Source: Gemmatimonadetes bacterium 2013_60CM_65_52
Lineage (GTDB): Bacteria > Gemmatimonadota > Gemmatimonadetes > Gemmatimonadales > Gemmatimonadaceae
NCBI GenBank assembly: GCA_002215645.1
Contig: NGFI01000003.1
Coordinates: forward strand, 1 to 64,000
Direction of reading: 5' to 3'
DNA length: 64,000 nt
Shown here piece by piece: positions 1-9,167 of this stretch. The translations under genes and the position numbers were made by a program. The notes beneath the pieces were generated by a model, which was not told the origin of the DNA, searched no databases, and was given only the letters and a program-made list of their open reading frames with translations. The first letter of the stretch is position 1. Each line of letters begins with the position of its first letter.

Positions 1-2
1 CC

Positions 3-2483
3 CTGATCTTCAAGTCGATCGACGGCGGTGTCACCTGGCGGGAGCTTTCCGGCGGTGGCCTGCCCCGGCTGAATGGTCGCGTGTCCATCGCCGTGGCAAG
101 ACGCACGAATGCGCAGCGCGTGTTCATTACCGCCAACACGGGCTTTTGGCGCTCTGACGACGGAGGCACCTCGTGGCGGCAGATGGCGGCGGACGATGAG
201 CGCATTCGTAACGGACAGGGCGGCTACAACTCGGGCGTGCAGGTCGATCCCCAGAATCCCGACGTCGTGTACACCCTCAGCACGTCGAGCTACAAGTCCA
301 CTGACGGCGGCGCGACGTTTACGGGATTCAAGGGTGCACCTGGCGGCGACGACCCGCAGCAGCTCTGGATCGACCCGACGAATGGCCAGCGCATGGTGAT
401 GGGCGTCGATCAGGGCGCCATCGTCACGCTCGACGGCGGCGCGACGTGGAGCTCGTGGTACAACCAGTCCACGGAGCAGATCTACCATCTGTCGGCAGAC
501 AACTCGTTCCCGTACTGGGTGTACGGCACGCAGCAGGATGCCGGTGCGATTCGCACGCGGGCACGTGGCAATTTCGGCGCGGTTACGCCGCTCGACTGGA
601 ATCCCGTCTCCGGATGGGAGTGGGGGACGATCATCGCTGATCCGCTCGACCCGAATACGATCTACTCGAGCGGCTCGGGCATCCTCAAGATCTCCTATCC
701 GAGCGAGTTGTGGATCAACGTGAGTCCCGCCGCCGATCCCGCCGCGCGGCTGCGCACCACGTCGTCGCAGCCGATTCTGTTCGCGCCGTGGAACCAGCAC
801 ATGATGCTCGCAGGTTTCCAATCGGTCATGTCGACGACCGATTACGGCGTGCACTGGACGTCCATCAGCCCCGATCTCACTGCCGCGGCGGATGGCACAC
901 CGTACGTGCCGGCTCCCGGGCAACGCGCCGTCGCGATCGAGTCGATGTCCGCGTCGGAAGTCGCGTCCGGATTGATTTGGGCTGGAACCAGCAACGGACT
1001 GATCAAGGTCACGCGGAACGGCGGCGGCACGTGGGAAGATGCATCGGTCCCCGGACTTCCAAACGCGTCGCGCGCCGAAGTGCTCACGGTCGAGGCGTCG
1101 CGCCACCACGCCGGGACCGCCTATGCCGCGATCGCTCTGTATCGCGTCGGCGACTACACGCCGTACTTCTACCGGACGCACGATTTCGGAAAGACGTGGA
1201 CGCGGATCACCGACGGCCTGCCGGTGAATGAGCCGAGCGGGAGCTTTGCGCGCGTCATTCGAAATGACCCGAAGCGGCCGGGCCTCCTGTTCGCTGGAAC
1301 GGAGAGCGGCATGTATGTCTCATTCGACGACGGCGACCACTGGCAGTCGTTGATGCAGAATCTGCCCACCACGTCATTCCGCGACCTCGTCATCAAGGGC
1401 AATGACCTCGTCGTCGCCACGTATGGACGCGGCTTCTACGTCCTCGACGACTATTCGATGCTGCGCGAGCTGACGCCCGCTGTCGCGAGCGAATCGGCGC
1501 ACTTGTTCGCACCGGGCGATGCCATGCGTCTTCGCCGGAACGTGAATGCCGATACGCCATTTCCTCCCGAGGTGCCACACGCGCAGAATCCGCCGGACGG
1601 CGTGATCGTCGATTACTGGCTCGCGAAGGCGTCGGCGCGTGAAATCACGCTCGACGTTCTCGAAGCGTCCGGCGCCGTGGTGCGCCACCTCTCGAGTGTA
1701 TCGACGGTTCCCGTGGCGGAAGCCGCGAGGCCGCCGCATCCCAACTTCTGGGTCGCACCTCCGCAGGTGCTGCCGGCGGCTGCCGGTGAGAACAGGACGA
1801 ATTGGGATCTTCGGTACGATGCGCCGCCGGCGCTGGTGCACTCGTTCGAGATCAACGCCAACCCCGGGGCGACGCCTGCGTCACCCGAAGGGCCCGTCGC
1901 CGTGCCTGGTACGTACACGCTGCGTCTCACCGTGGAAGGACGGGCGTACTCGCAGCCGGTGACGGTGCGCGCCGATCCGCGATCGCCGGCGACAGTCGCC
2001 GCGGTTCAGGCGCAGCACGAGCTGCAAATGAAGATTGTGGATGGGTTGAAGGCATCGTTTGAGGGTCATCGGCTCGCGCTTGCGCTTCAGACTGCTTTGC
2101 GTGGAGCGGTGCCAGCGGGCGCGCAGCCCGAGCTGGCCGATGTTTCAGCGCGGGCTGCACTGCTCGGCGCACAGTTGGATACTGTGCTCGGTCTCGATGC
2201 GTCTCGCCGGGATCGTGCGCGGGGCGGCCCGCCGCGTCCCAGCTTCACGAGTGTCAACAACGCGTTGGTGGCGCAGTTGAACGCGCAGGATCAGGGCGAC
2301 ATGGCGCCGACGGTGGCCGTGCAGGCGGCGTTCGCGAGCACATGTCGCGAGCTGGCAACGCTGGTGGCGGCCTGGGAGCGGTTGAGCGGCGTTGATCTCG
2401 AGGCATTCAACGTGATCCTGAAGGGGCGGGGGCGGGCGAGTGTTGCCATTCCGGCTCCCGGGTTGCGGCCGCCGACGTGTTGA
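3..2483 (+). CDS. BNR/sortilin-type beta-propeller protein, N-terminus cut by window edge
   Basis: The reading frame is open from base 3, so the first codons and any signal peptide lie outside the window; 826 residues remain. Asp-box (BNR) repeats with the S/T-x-D-x-G-x-x-W pattern recur: SIDGGVTW right at the edge, then SDDGGTSW, STDGGATF, TLDGGATW, THDFGKTW and SFDDGDHW. These are the hallmark of VPS10/sortilin-like or glycosidase-like propellers. The last third (about base 1500 onward) is a non-propeller tail of the sort these secreted proteins carry after the blades. The substrate is unknown; propellers of this kind bind or cleave extracellular glycans or peptides. A second member lies at 53963-57394. 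It overlaps no neighbour, and the S9 peptidase follows on the same strand. Confidence 0.85.
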   Translation: MIFKSIDGGVTWRELSGGGLPRLNGRVSIAVARRTNAQRVFITANTGFWRSDDGGTSWRQMAADDERIRNGQGGYNSGVQVDPQNPDVVYTLSTSSYKSTDGGATFTGFKGAPGGDDPQQLWIDPTNGQRMVMGVDQGAIVTLDGGATWSSWYNQSTEQIYHLSADNSFPYWVYGTQQDAGAIRTRARGNFGAVTPLDWNPVSGWEWGTIIADPLDPNTIYSSGSGILKISYPSELWINVSPAADPAARLRTTSSQPILFAPWNQHMMLAGFQSVMSTTDYGVHWTSISPDLTAAADGTPYVPAPGQRAVAIESMSASEVASGLIWAGTSNGLIKVTRNGGGTWEDASVPGLPNASRAEVLTVEASRHHAGTAYAAIALYRVGDYTPYFYRTHDFGKTWTRITDGLPVNEPSGSFARVIRNDPKRPGLLFAGTESGMYVSFDDGDHWQSLMQNLPTTSFRDLVIKGNDLVVATYGRGFYVLDDYSMLRELTPAVASESAHLFAPGDAMRLRRNVNADTPFPPEVPHAQNPPDGVIVDYWLAKASAREITLDVLEASGAVVRHLSSVSTVPVAEAARPPHPNFWVAPPQVLPAAAGENRTNWDLRYDAPPALVHSFEINANPGATPASPEGPVAVPGTYTLRLTVEGRAYSQPVTVRADPRSPATVAAVQAQHELQMKIVDGLKASFEGHRLALALQTALRGAVPAGAQPELADVSARAALLGAQLDTVLGLDASRRDRARGGPPRPSFTSVNNALVAQLNAQDQGDMAPTVAVQAAFASTCRELATLVAAWERLSGVDLEAFNVILKGRGRASVAIPAPGLRPPTC

Positions 2484-2587
2484 GAGGCGGCATGATGGCT
2501 CAATTATCGGCCACTATTGGCAATACTTATGGCAGCTTTCGGCAACGAATAGGTGGAATTGCCGATACCCGACCATCGAGATTCCGC

Positions 2588-4621
2588 ATGATGCCATTCC
2601 GGATGGCGCTCGCCGCCATTGCCATCCCCGCTCTGCTGTCGGCGCAGGAGACGCCACGCGTTCCGTCCGTTGACGATCTCCTGAACATCCGCTCGGCCAG
2701 CGCGCCGCAGCTCTCACCCGACGGCCGCCGCGTTGCGTTCCTGGTGAGTCAGGCGGATTGGACGGCCGACGCATTCGTGACGCAGGTGTACCTCACGCCA
2801 GCCAATGGCGGAGATCCGGTGCAGCTCACGCGCGGTGAGAAACCGGCCACACAGGTTCGCTGGTCGCCCGACGGACAGTGGCTCGCGTTCACGAGCACGC
2901 GCGTCGGCGACAAGGCGCAGATCTTTGCGATTCATCCCGATGGCGGCGAGGCGATCCAGCTGACCAAGACGGAAAACGGCATCCAATCATACGAGTGGTC
3001 GCGCGACGCACGGTCCATCGCATTCACCGCGGTGGACCCATCGCCCGCGCTCAAGGATCGGAAGGCCACGTTCGGCGACTTCGACGTGGTGCGGCGCGAC
3101 TACCAGCACGTCCACTTGTTCACCGTCGACGTCGCCGCGGCGATGCGGTCGCCCGCGGCCGGAACGCAACACACGCACGGCACCACGTTCACCGTCGGCG
3201 CATTCGACTGGTCGCCGGACGGCGCGCGGATCGCCTTCTCGGCGCAGAGCAATCCTGATCTTGTGCAGGGCTCTACCGCTGACGTGTACGTCATCACGCT
3301 TGCGAGCGATTCGGTGCGGCGTATCGTTGACCAGCCAGGACCCGACGGCAGCCCGCTCTGGTCGCCCGATGGCCAATGGATCGCATTCGTGTCCAAAATG
3401 GGACGTCAGCCATTCTTCATCACGAACTCGCGCATTGCCGTCGTGCCTGCCGAGGGCGGCGCAGTTCGCTCCCTCACGGATGCCTTCGACGAGAATCCGA
3501 ACGCGATCGCGTGGAAGGCGGATGGCATCTACTTTGGCGCGTCGGCCCGTACCGCGTCGCACGTCTTTCGCGTGGATCCGCAGACGACGCAGATCACGCG
3601 CGTGTCCGGTCCGGATGGCACGATCAACCAGGCGGGCTCGCTCAATGCCGACGGCAGCCGCATCGCGGTCATGAGATCGGGGCCAGCCTCGCTCGACGAA
3701 GTGGCCGTGTCGACCACGAGCGCGTGGGCTCCAAAGACGCTGACACACTTCACCGACCAGGCAAAGGCGTTTCGACTCGGCACGCGTGAGGTCATTTCCT
3801 GGAAGAGCAAGGACGGCGCGTCGATCGAGGGCGTGCTGATCAAGCCCGACAACTTCGATCCCTCGCGAAAGTATCCGTTGTTCGTTCGCATCCACGGCGG
3901 ACCCACGGGCACCGATCGGCCAGTCCTGCTCGCAGATCGCACGTACTACCCGCTCGACATCTGGGTGGATCGCGGCGCAATCGCGCTGGAGGTGAACTAT
4001 CGCGGCAGTGCCGGCTACGGCGAGCATTTCCGCATGCTCAACATGCGGAACCTCGGTGTCGGCGACGCCTGGGACGTGCTGGCCGGCGTGGACTACCTCA
4101 TCAGCAAGGGCTGGGTCGATCCGGCCAAAGTCGCTTCGATGGGCTGGAGCCAGGGCGGATACATCTCGGCCTTTCTCACCACGAGCACCACGCGCTTCGC
4201 CGCGATCTCGGTGGGCGCGGGCATCTCCGACTGGGCGACATACTATTACAACACGGACATCACGCCATTCACGATCGACTATCTGGGCGCCGACCCGGCA
4301 AGCGATCCGGAAATCTACAAGCGGACGTCGCCCATCTCGTACGTGAAACAAGCGAAGACGCCGACGCTGATCCAGCAAGGTGATCTGGACAAGCGCGTGC
4401 CGGTGGCGAACTCCTACGAGCTGCGGCAGGCACTCGAGAACCAGCACGTGCCCGTGGAGATGGTGCTCTATCGCGGATTCGGACATCCCATCAACAAACC
4501 CAAGGCACAGCGCGCGGTGATGAGCCACAACCTGGCGTGGTTCAACCACTACCTGTGGGGCGATCCGATGGTCGATCTGCGTGCGCCGGTTGCGAGTTCG
4601 GGGTCAACGCCAGCGCGGTGA
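2588..4621 (+). CDS. Secreted S9-family (prolyl oligopeptidase/DPP-IV-like) peptidase
   Basis: The frame is open from 2477, but the signal peptide begins at the ATG pair at 2588/2591 (MPFRMALAAIAIPALLSAQ), so I place the start at 2588, giving 677 residues. The N-terminal half carries WD40-like TolB blades (SPDGRRVAF, SPDGQWLAF, SPDGARIAF, SPDGQWIAF). The C-terminal half is an alpha/beta hydrolase with nucleophile motif GWSQGGY (Ser about 521), Asp about 601 in GDLDKRVP and His about 633 in GFGHP. The order Ser-Asp-His and the length match the acylaminoacyl-peptidase/DPP-IV group. It probably degrades peptides in the periplasm or outside the cell. Confidence 0.92.
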   Translation: MMPFRMALAAIAIPALLSAQETPRVPSVDDLLNIRSASAPQLSPDGRRVAFLVSQADWTADAFVTQVYLTPANGGDPVQLTRGEKPATQVRWSPDGQWLAFTSTRVGDKAQIFAIHPDGGEAIQLTKTENGIQSYEWSRDARSIAFTAVDPSPALKDRKATFGDFDVVRRDYQHVHLFTVDVAAAMRSPAAGTQHTHGTTFTVGAFDWSPDGARIAFSAQSNPDLVQGSTADVYVITLASDSVRRIVDQPGPDGSPLWSPDGQWIAFVSKMGRQPFFITNSRIAVVPAEGGAVRSLTDAFDENPNAIAWKADGIYFGASARTASHVFRVDPQTTQITRVSGPDGTINQAGSLNADGSRIAVMRSGPASLDEVAVSTTSAWAPKTLTHFTDQAKAFRLGTREVISWKSKDGASIEGVLIKPDNFDPSRKYPLFVRIHGGPTGTDRPVLLADRTYYPLDIWVDRGAIALEVNYRGSAGYGEHFRMLNMRNLGVGDAWDVLAGVDYLISKGWVDPAKVASMGWSQGGYISAFLTTSTTRFAAISVGAGISDWATYYYNTDITPFTIDYLGADPASDPEIYKRTSPISYVKQAKTPTLIQQGDLDKRVPVANSYELRQALENQHVPVEMVLYRGFGHPINKPKAQRAVMSHNLAWFNHYLWGDPMVDLRAPVASSGSTPAR

Positions 4622-4641
4622 CCTTCAGTCTATTCGAGGGA

Positions 4642-4659
4642 ACCTGTGGGCCCGCAGGT
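4642..4659. terminator. 18-bp palindrome downstream of S9 peptidase
   Basis: An ACCTG...CAGGT palindrome centred on GGGCCC, with a single T-G wobble, lies 20 bases after the S9 stop codon. There is no loop and no T-run, so it could be a weak terminator or a protein-binding dyad ahead of the next gene. Confidence 0.3.
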
Positions 4660-4734
4660 GTTCAAACCGCAATGCCTGGCGCATGCAGGAAGCGCAGCCC
4701 CAGGGCCCTTCCTCTCCCCATTCGACATCTGACT

Positions 4735-5268
4735 GTGAAAGCACGTATCGGCTATCTCGTTCTCCTGCTGGCGTTGTCTGGTGCGCCGCTCTCTGCGCAA
4801 AGGGGTGGTGGCGGTGGTGGGCGCGGCGGCGGCGGAGAACGAGACATGAAGAGCATCAGGAACGAGCCCGAGATTCCTTCCGGCCGCGACATCGACAAGC
4901 TGGATCCGATCGCCATGCTCCTCGCAAATCAGAGGAGCCTCGCACTCAGCCAGGAAACCGAAGGAAAGTGGTCGAGCCTGGATGCGGACCTGATGCATGC
5001 AACCAAGCCGTCGCTCGCGATCATCGACTCGCTGCGCGTCGTGCTGAAGGCCGCGAGTGAATCGCCGGACTCTCGAGGTGCGATTCGCCAGACCATGGCG
5101 GCCTACGAAAGGGCCGTGTCGGACATTCGCAAGGCGCACGATGACGGGAGCAGGAAAGCGCTCGATCTGCTGACGGACGAACCGCGCAGGACGGCAGAGA
5201 AGTTGATTCAGGGGCGGCGCGAGGAGTTCGACAAGGTGACGAAGACGAGAAGGCCCGAGTCGCCGTAA
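4735..5268 (+). CDS. Small secreted protein of unknown function
   Basis: The GTG at 4735 begins a clear signal peptide (VKARIGYLVLLLALSGAPLSAQ), so I prefer it to the upstream in-frame codons; the product is 177 residues. After cleavage comes a glycine-rich stretch (RGGGGGGRGGGGER) and then a charged, predicted all-helical region of about 140 residues rich in Arg, Lys, Asp and Glu. The helical layout recalls Spy/CpxP-like periplasmic proteins, but I see no LTxxQ motif, so this is only a resemblance. It ends 12 bases before the creatininase-like gene and may share its transcript. Confidence 0.6.
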   Translation: MKARIGYLVLLLALSGAPLSAQRGGGGGGRGGGGERDMKSIRNEPEIPSGRDIDKLDPIAMLLANQRSLALSQETEGKWSSLDADLMHATKPSLAIIDSLRVVLKAASESPDSRGAIRQTMAAYERAVSDIRKAHDDGSRKALDLLTDEPRRTAEKLIQGRREEFDKVTKTRRPESP

Positions 5269-5280
5269 ACGGAAATCGAC

Positions 5281-5991
5281 GTGCGCATCAGCGACATGAA
5301 CTGGATGCAGGTAGAGAACTACCTGCGAAGCGATGACCGAGCCGTGCTCCCACTCGGCAGCACCGAGCAGCACAGCTTCCTGCGCCTGACCGTGGACTGC
5401 ATCCTCCCGGAACGTGTCGCCGTCGAGGCGGCCGAGCCGCTCGGAATACCGGTCTTCCCGGTCGTGTCGTATGGCGTCACGCCGTACTTTCGCGAATTTC
5501 CTGGCTCCATTTCGCTCAAGGTGGAGACCCACCTGCACGTCGTCCGCGACATTCTCGACAGTATGGCCCACAGCGGTTTTCGCCGCATCCTCATCGTCAA
5601 CGGTCATGGTGGCAACGGCGCCGTGCAACAGTTCGCGCAGGAATGGACCGCCAGTCATGCCGACTGCCGAGTGATCTTTCACAATTGGTGGAATGCGCCG
5701 CGCACGTGGGCCAAGGTGCAGGCGATCGATCCCGTCGCCTCGCACGGCTCCTGGATGGAGAACTTTCCGTGGACTCGGCTGCCCGGCGTCGAGGTCCCCG
5801 GAGATCAGCGCCCGATGGTGGACCTCGCCCGTGTGCGCGCACTCGATCCACTCGCGTTGCGCGAATACCTCGGCGACGGGAACTATGGCGGCCTCTACCA
5901 GCGCTCCGACGACGAGATGCTCGCACTCTGGCAGATCGCTGTCGAGGAGACGCGTGCACTGCTCGACGGCACGTGGGGTAACGCGTCCTGA
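5281..5991 (+). CDS. Creatininase-family amidohydrolase
   Basis: The 236-residue product begins at a GTG. It has the family metal-binding signature: LPLGSTEQH (Glu29, His31), Asp39 and NGHGGN (His109). The family uses two divalent metals to hydrolyse cyclic or linear amides (creatinine, FAPy-type pyrimidines, the mycofactocin precursor peptide). There are no mycofactocin or riboflavin-pathway genes nearby, so the substrate is open. It is the first gene of a five-gene run on the + strand whose members overlap or nearly touch; the spacing to the next gene is 14 bases. The context (oxidoreductases, dipeptidase, permease) suggests opening an amide or lactam ring of an imported compound. Confidence 0.85.
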   Translation: MRISDMNWMQVENYLRSDDRAVLPLGSTEQHSFLRLTVDCILPERVAVEAAEPLGIPVFPVVSYGVTPYFREFPGSISLKVETHLHVVRDILDSMAHSGFRRILIVNGHGGNGAVQQFAQEWTASHADCRVIFHNWWNAPRTWAKVQAIDPVASHGSWMENFPWTRLPGVEVPGDQRPMVDLARVRALDPLALREYLGDGNYGGLYQRSDDEMLALWQIAVEETRALLDGTWGNAS

Positions 5992-6005
5992 CGACGCGCG
6001 CACCC

Positions 6006-7022
6006 ATGCGCTGCCTCTTCTGGGGCGGCGGCGCGATCGGCGGAACGTTGGCGGCGTATCTCGCGCGCGCGGGACATGCCGTCACTGTGGTGGATACCGT
6101 CCGCGAGCACGTCGCGGCCATCGACGACACTGGTCTTCAGATTGTCGGGCCGATCTCTACGTTCACCGTTCGTGTACCAGCCTTCACGCCCGACACATTA
6201 CGCGGCGAATGGGACAGCATCGTCCTCGCGACGAAGGCGCATCACACCCAATCCGCCGCACGAGCGCTCCTCCCACACCTGAGCGCCAATGGCTGCGTGA
6301 TCTCGGCACAGAATGGACTCAACGAGCTCGCGATCGCCGACGTCATAGGCGCCGAGCGAACGGTGGGTGCGTTCGTCAACTTCGGCGCTGATTACATGGA
6401 GCCCGGCGTGATTCATTACGGCGGCCGCGGCGCGGTGGTCGTCGGAGAGATCGACGGCCGCATCACGCCGCGGGTATCCACCATTCGAGATGGCTGGCTC
6501 GATTTTGACGAGGGCGCAATCGTCACGACGAACATCTGGGGCTATCTCTGGGGCAAGGAAGCGTACGGCGCCATGCTCTTCGCTACGGCACTCACGAACG
6601 AATCGATTGCCGACGCGATCGCGATGCCGGAGTACCGCAGTCTGTACACCGCGCTTGCACAGGAGATTCTCGCTGTGGCCAACGCGCGCGGCGTCACGCC
6701 CGAGTCGTTCGACGGATTCGATCCGTCGTCGTTCTTGTCTTCAGCCGCGCCAGATGCGGCCGCGCGCTCGCTGGACGACCTCGTCACTCACAACCGTCGC
6801 TCAGCCAAGACGCACAGCGGCATCTGGCGCGATCTCGCCGTGAGGAAGCGTCCCACAGAAGTCGACGCGCAACTCGGCATCGTCGTGACGCTCGGCCATG
6901 AGGCAGGCGTCGATACACCCCTCACGGAGCGTCTCGTGCAACTCATTCACGACGTCGAAAACGGTGTCAGACCTCAATCCCTCGAAACGCTGAACGAGCT
7001 CGCCGGAATGGTCCACGCATGA
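6006..7022 (+). CDS. Ketopantoate-reductase-like (ApbA/PanE) dehydrogenase
   Basis: The 338-residue product opens with a Rossmann dinucleotide site, FWGGGAIGGTLAAYLARAGH, as in 2-dehydropantoate 2-reductases. A helical C-terminal domain (about residues 175-310) carries the family-like NELAIADVIGAERT and later HSGIWRDL segments. Family members reduce 2-oxo acids or oxidise 2-hydroxy acids with NADP(H). No pantothenate genes are adjacent, and the location inside a catabolic operon argues for a role on the operon's own substrate rather than for panE itself. Its last codons overlap the start of the next gene by four bases (ATGA). Confidence 0.83.
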   Translation: MRCLFWGGGAIGGTLAAYLARAGHAVTVVDTVREHVAAIDDTGLQIVGPISTFTVRVPAFTPDTLRGEWDSIVLATKAHHTQSAARALLPHLSANGCVISAQNGLNELAIADVIGAERTVGAFVNFGADYMEPGVIHYGGRGAVVVGEIDGRITPRVSTIRDGWLDFDEGAIVTTNIWGYLWGKEAYGAMLFATALTNESIADAIAMPEYRSLYTALAQEILAVANARGVTPESFDGFDPSSFLSSAAPDAAARSLDDLVTHNRRSAKTHSGIWRDLAVRKRPTEVDAQLGIVVTLGHEAGVDTPLTERLVQLIHDVENGVRPQSLETLNELAGMVHA

Positions 7023-7786
7023 CCGCGGAGTTCAGCGGTAAGGCGGCAATCGTCACCGGCGCGGCGCATGGCTTCGGACGCGCGATCAGTCTGGCGTTTG
7101 CCGTACGTGGCGCGAGCGTCTGGGCTTGCGACGTGCTCGACGACGAGCTGCTCGAAACGGAGCGACTGTGCCGAGCGGCGGGAGGAGCGTGCGTCGTCCG
7201 TGCGGTGGACGTGCGCGATAAGAGCGCGGTGGATGCATTCGTCGCCAGCGCTTCCGAAGCCACGGGGCGAGTAGACGTCCTCGTGAACAACGCGGGCGGC
7301 GTTCTCGGACAAGTCGGGCGTCCTCTCGAAGAGGTCACGCCGGAGCAATGGAAGTCCATTTTCGACGTCAACGTCACCGGTGCGTTTTACTTCGTTCAGG
7401 CCGTTGCGCCGGGAATGAAAGCGCCGAGAAGCGGCCGCATCGTCAACATCTCGAGTGGCGCGGGGCTCGGTATCAGCCTGACTGGCATCCAGGCGTATGC
7501 GTCGGCGAAAGCAGCGCAGATCGGCCTCACACGGCAGCTCGCGCACGAGCTGGGACCGTGGGGCATAACGGTCAACAACGTTGCACCGGGATTCGTGCGC
7601 TCCAACGCTGCCACCGAACGGCAATGGGAGTCCTACGGCGCCGAGGGGCAGCGGGCGCTCGTCGATCGCATCGCGCTGAAGCGGTTGGGTACGGCCGAGG
7701 ACATCGCCAATGCGGTCCTCTTCTTCGCGTCGGACAATGCGAACTGGATTACCGGCCAGGTGCTCTCCGTCGACGGCGGCAAGTGA
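7019..7786 (+). CDS. Short-chain dehydrogenase/reductase (SDR)
   Basis: A classical 255-residue SDR. It shows the TGAAHGFG cofactor loop, NNAGG, the catalytic Ser in NISSGAG, and Tyr/Lys in AYASAKAAQ (YxxxK). The C-terminal LSVDGG motif is typical of the 3-oxoacyl-reductase-like branch. It probably oxidises a hydroxyl to a ketone or the reverse with NAD(P)H. The start overlaps the stop of the preceding gene by four bases and the stop lies one base before the next start, so translational coupling is likely. The specific substrate cannot be read from sequence. Confidence 0.9.
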   Translation: MTAEFSGKAAIVTGAAHGFGRAISLAFAVRGASVWACDVLDDELLETERLCRAAGGACVVRAVDVRDKSAVDAFVASASEATGRVDVLVNNAGGVLGQVGRPLEEVTPEQWKSIFDVNVTGAFYFVQAVAPGMKAPRSGRIVNISSGAGLGISLTGIQAYASAKAAQIGLTRQLAHELGPWGITVNNVAPGFVRSNAATERQWESYGAEGQRALVDRIALKRLGTAEDIANAVLFFASDNANWITGQVLSVDGGK

Positions 7787-7787
7787 A

Positions 7788-9167
7788 GTGAACGAACGCG
7801 TCCTTGCACATCTGCAATCGAACCACGATCGCATTCTCGCCGAGCTCGTCGAGCTTGCCGCGATTCCGAGTGTGAGCACCGATCCCGCGCACGCCGCCGA
7901 CATGCTCGCGGCCGCACGATGGGTGGAGACGAAGCTCGCCTCCGCCGGTCCGGTTGCCGTTCACACCATCGCCACGCCCGGCAATCCCGTCGTCTACGGC
8001 GAATGGCTCGGCGCACCTGGCAAGCTGACGGTGCTGGTGTATGGCCATTATGACGTGCAGCCCGCCGATCCGCTGGAGAAGTGGCAGAGTCCGCCCTTTA
8101 CACCAACGTTGCGCGACGGACGTCTCTACGCGCGCGGTGTGTCCGACGACAAGGGACCGATGTTGATCCCCATCAAGGTCGCCGAAGCGTTCTTCGCAGT
8201 TACTGGCGACTTGCCGGTGAACGTGAAGTTCATGTTCGAGGGAGAGGAGGAGATCGGCAGTCGTCATCTCGAGACATTCATCGAGCAGCACAAGGAGCTG
8301 CTTGCGGCGGACGTCGTGCTGTCTGCCGACGGCGCAATGTGGCGCATCGACGAGCCGTCGTTGACCGTGTCGAGCCGCGGGCTGGCGGGTCTCGAGCTCA
8401 CGTTGACGGGCGCGGGAAAGGATCTGCATTCCGGGCGACATGGCGGTGGTGTCGCCAATCCGCTGCATGCGATGGCGCGACTGATCGCCACGTTGCATGA
8501 CGACAGCGGGCGCATTGCCATCGACGGCTTTTATGAGAGTGTGCCGGAGCTCTCAGCCGGCGAGCGCGCCGCGATAGCAGCCCTGCCCTTCGACGAGCGA
8601 GCGTATCTCGCGCAGATCGGCGCGCCAGCGGTATTCGGTGAACGCGATTACACGACCCTCGAACGCCAATGGACGCGCCCGACCATCGAGGTCAACGGCA
8701 TGTGGGGCGGTTACGAAGGACCTGGTCAGAAGACTGTGATCCCGAGCGAAGCCCACGCAAAGATCACCTGCCGTCTGGTGCCGGATCAGGATCCCGACCA
8801 CGTTATCGCGTTGGTGACGCGCCATCTCGAGGCTCACGTGCCGCCCGGTACGCGACTGTCCATCACCAAAGCCGACCACGGCGCTCGTCCGGCCCACATC
8901 GATGCCGACCATTTCGCTCTTCGGGCCGCCGACACCGCACTGCAAGCCGTCTACGGAGTCAGGCCTCTGATCGTCCGTATGGGCGGTACGGTGCCTATCT
9001 CGGAGCTGTTCCAGCGCCACATGGGCCTGGACACCGTCTTCTTTTCCTTCTCGACCGCCGACGAAGACTATCACGCACCGAATGAATTCTTTCGCGTGCA
9101 TCGGTTGCATGAAGGCCTCGAGGCCTGGGCGCGCTACTGGGAATTGCTCGGCGAGCTGCGCCCGTGA
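7788..9167 (+). CDS. M20-family dipeptidase/carboxypeptidase
   Basis: The frame is open further upstream, but GTG 7788, directly after the SDR stop, starts a normal M20 N-terminus (VNERVLAHLQ), giving 459 residues. Zinc-site motifs are present: GHYDVQP, the SDDKGP segment, the catalytic Glu in EGEEEIGS, and a dimerisation/lid domain beginning LHSGRHGG. The length and the LEKWQSPPF region match the M20A/PepV-like cytoplasmic dipeptidases. No signal peptide is seen. In this operon it would cleave an amide bond in an imported dipeptide-like or N-acyl compound. Confidence 0.9.
   Translation: MNERVLAHLQSNHDRILAELVELAAIPSVSTDPAHAADMLAAARWVETKLASAGPVAVHTIATPGNPVVYGEWLGAPGKLTVLVYGHYDVQPADPLEKWQSPPFTPTLRDGRLYARGVSDDKGPMLIPIKVAEAFFAVTGDLPVNVKFMFEGEEEIGSRHLETFIEQHKELLAADVVLSADGAMWRIDEPSLTVSSRGLAGLELTLTGAGKDLHSGRHGGGVANPLHAMARLIATLHDDSGRIAIDGFYESVPELSAGERAAIAALPFDERAYLAQIGAPAVFGERDYTTLERQWTRPTIEVNGMWGGYEGPGQKTVIPSEAHAKITCRLVPDQDPDHVIALVTRHLEAHVPPGTRLSITKADHGARPAHIDADHFALRAADTALQAVYGVRPLIVRMGGTVPISELFQRHMGLDTVFFSFSTADEDYHAPNEFFRVHRLHEGLEAWARYWELLGELRP

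Noticed and set aside
2505-2543. Phased TATCGGC/TATTGGC/TATGGC/TTCGGC motifs before the S9 peptidase
   Set aside because: Spacing of 10-13 bases is suggestive, but the motifs are short and degenerate, and chance cannot be excluded.
2987-4549. Long open frame antisense to the S9 peptidase (520 codons)
   Set aside because: Arg/His-rich translation without domain features; a by-product of high third-position GC in the true gene.
5281-5991. Mycofactocin-system MftE
   Set aside because: The creatininase fold fits, but none of the other mycofactocin genes (radical SAM enzyme, precursor peptide, glycosyltransferase) is nearby.
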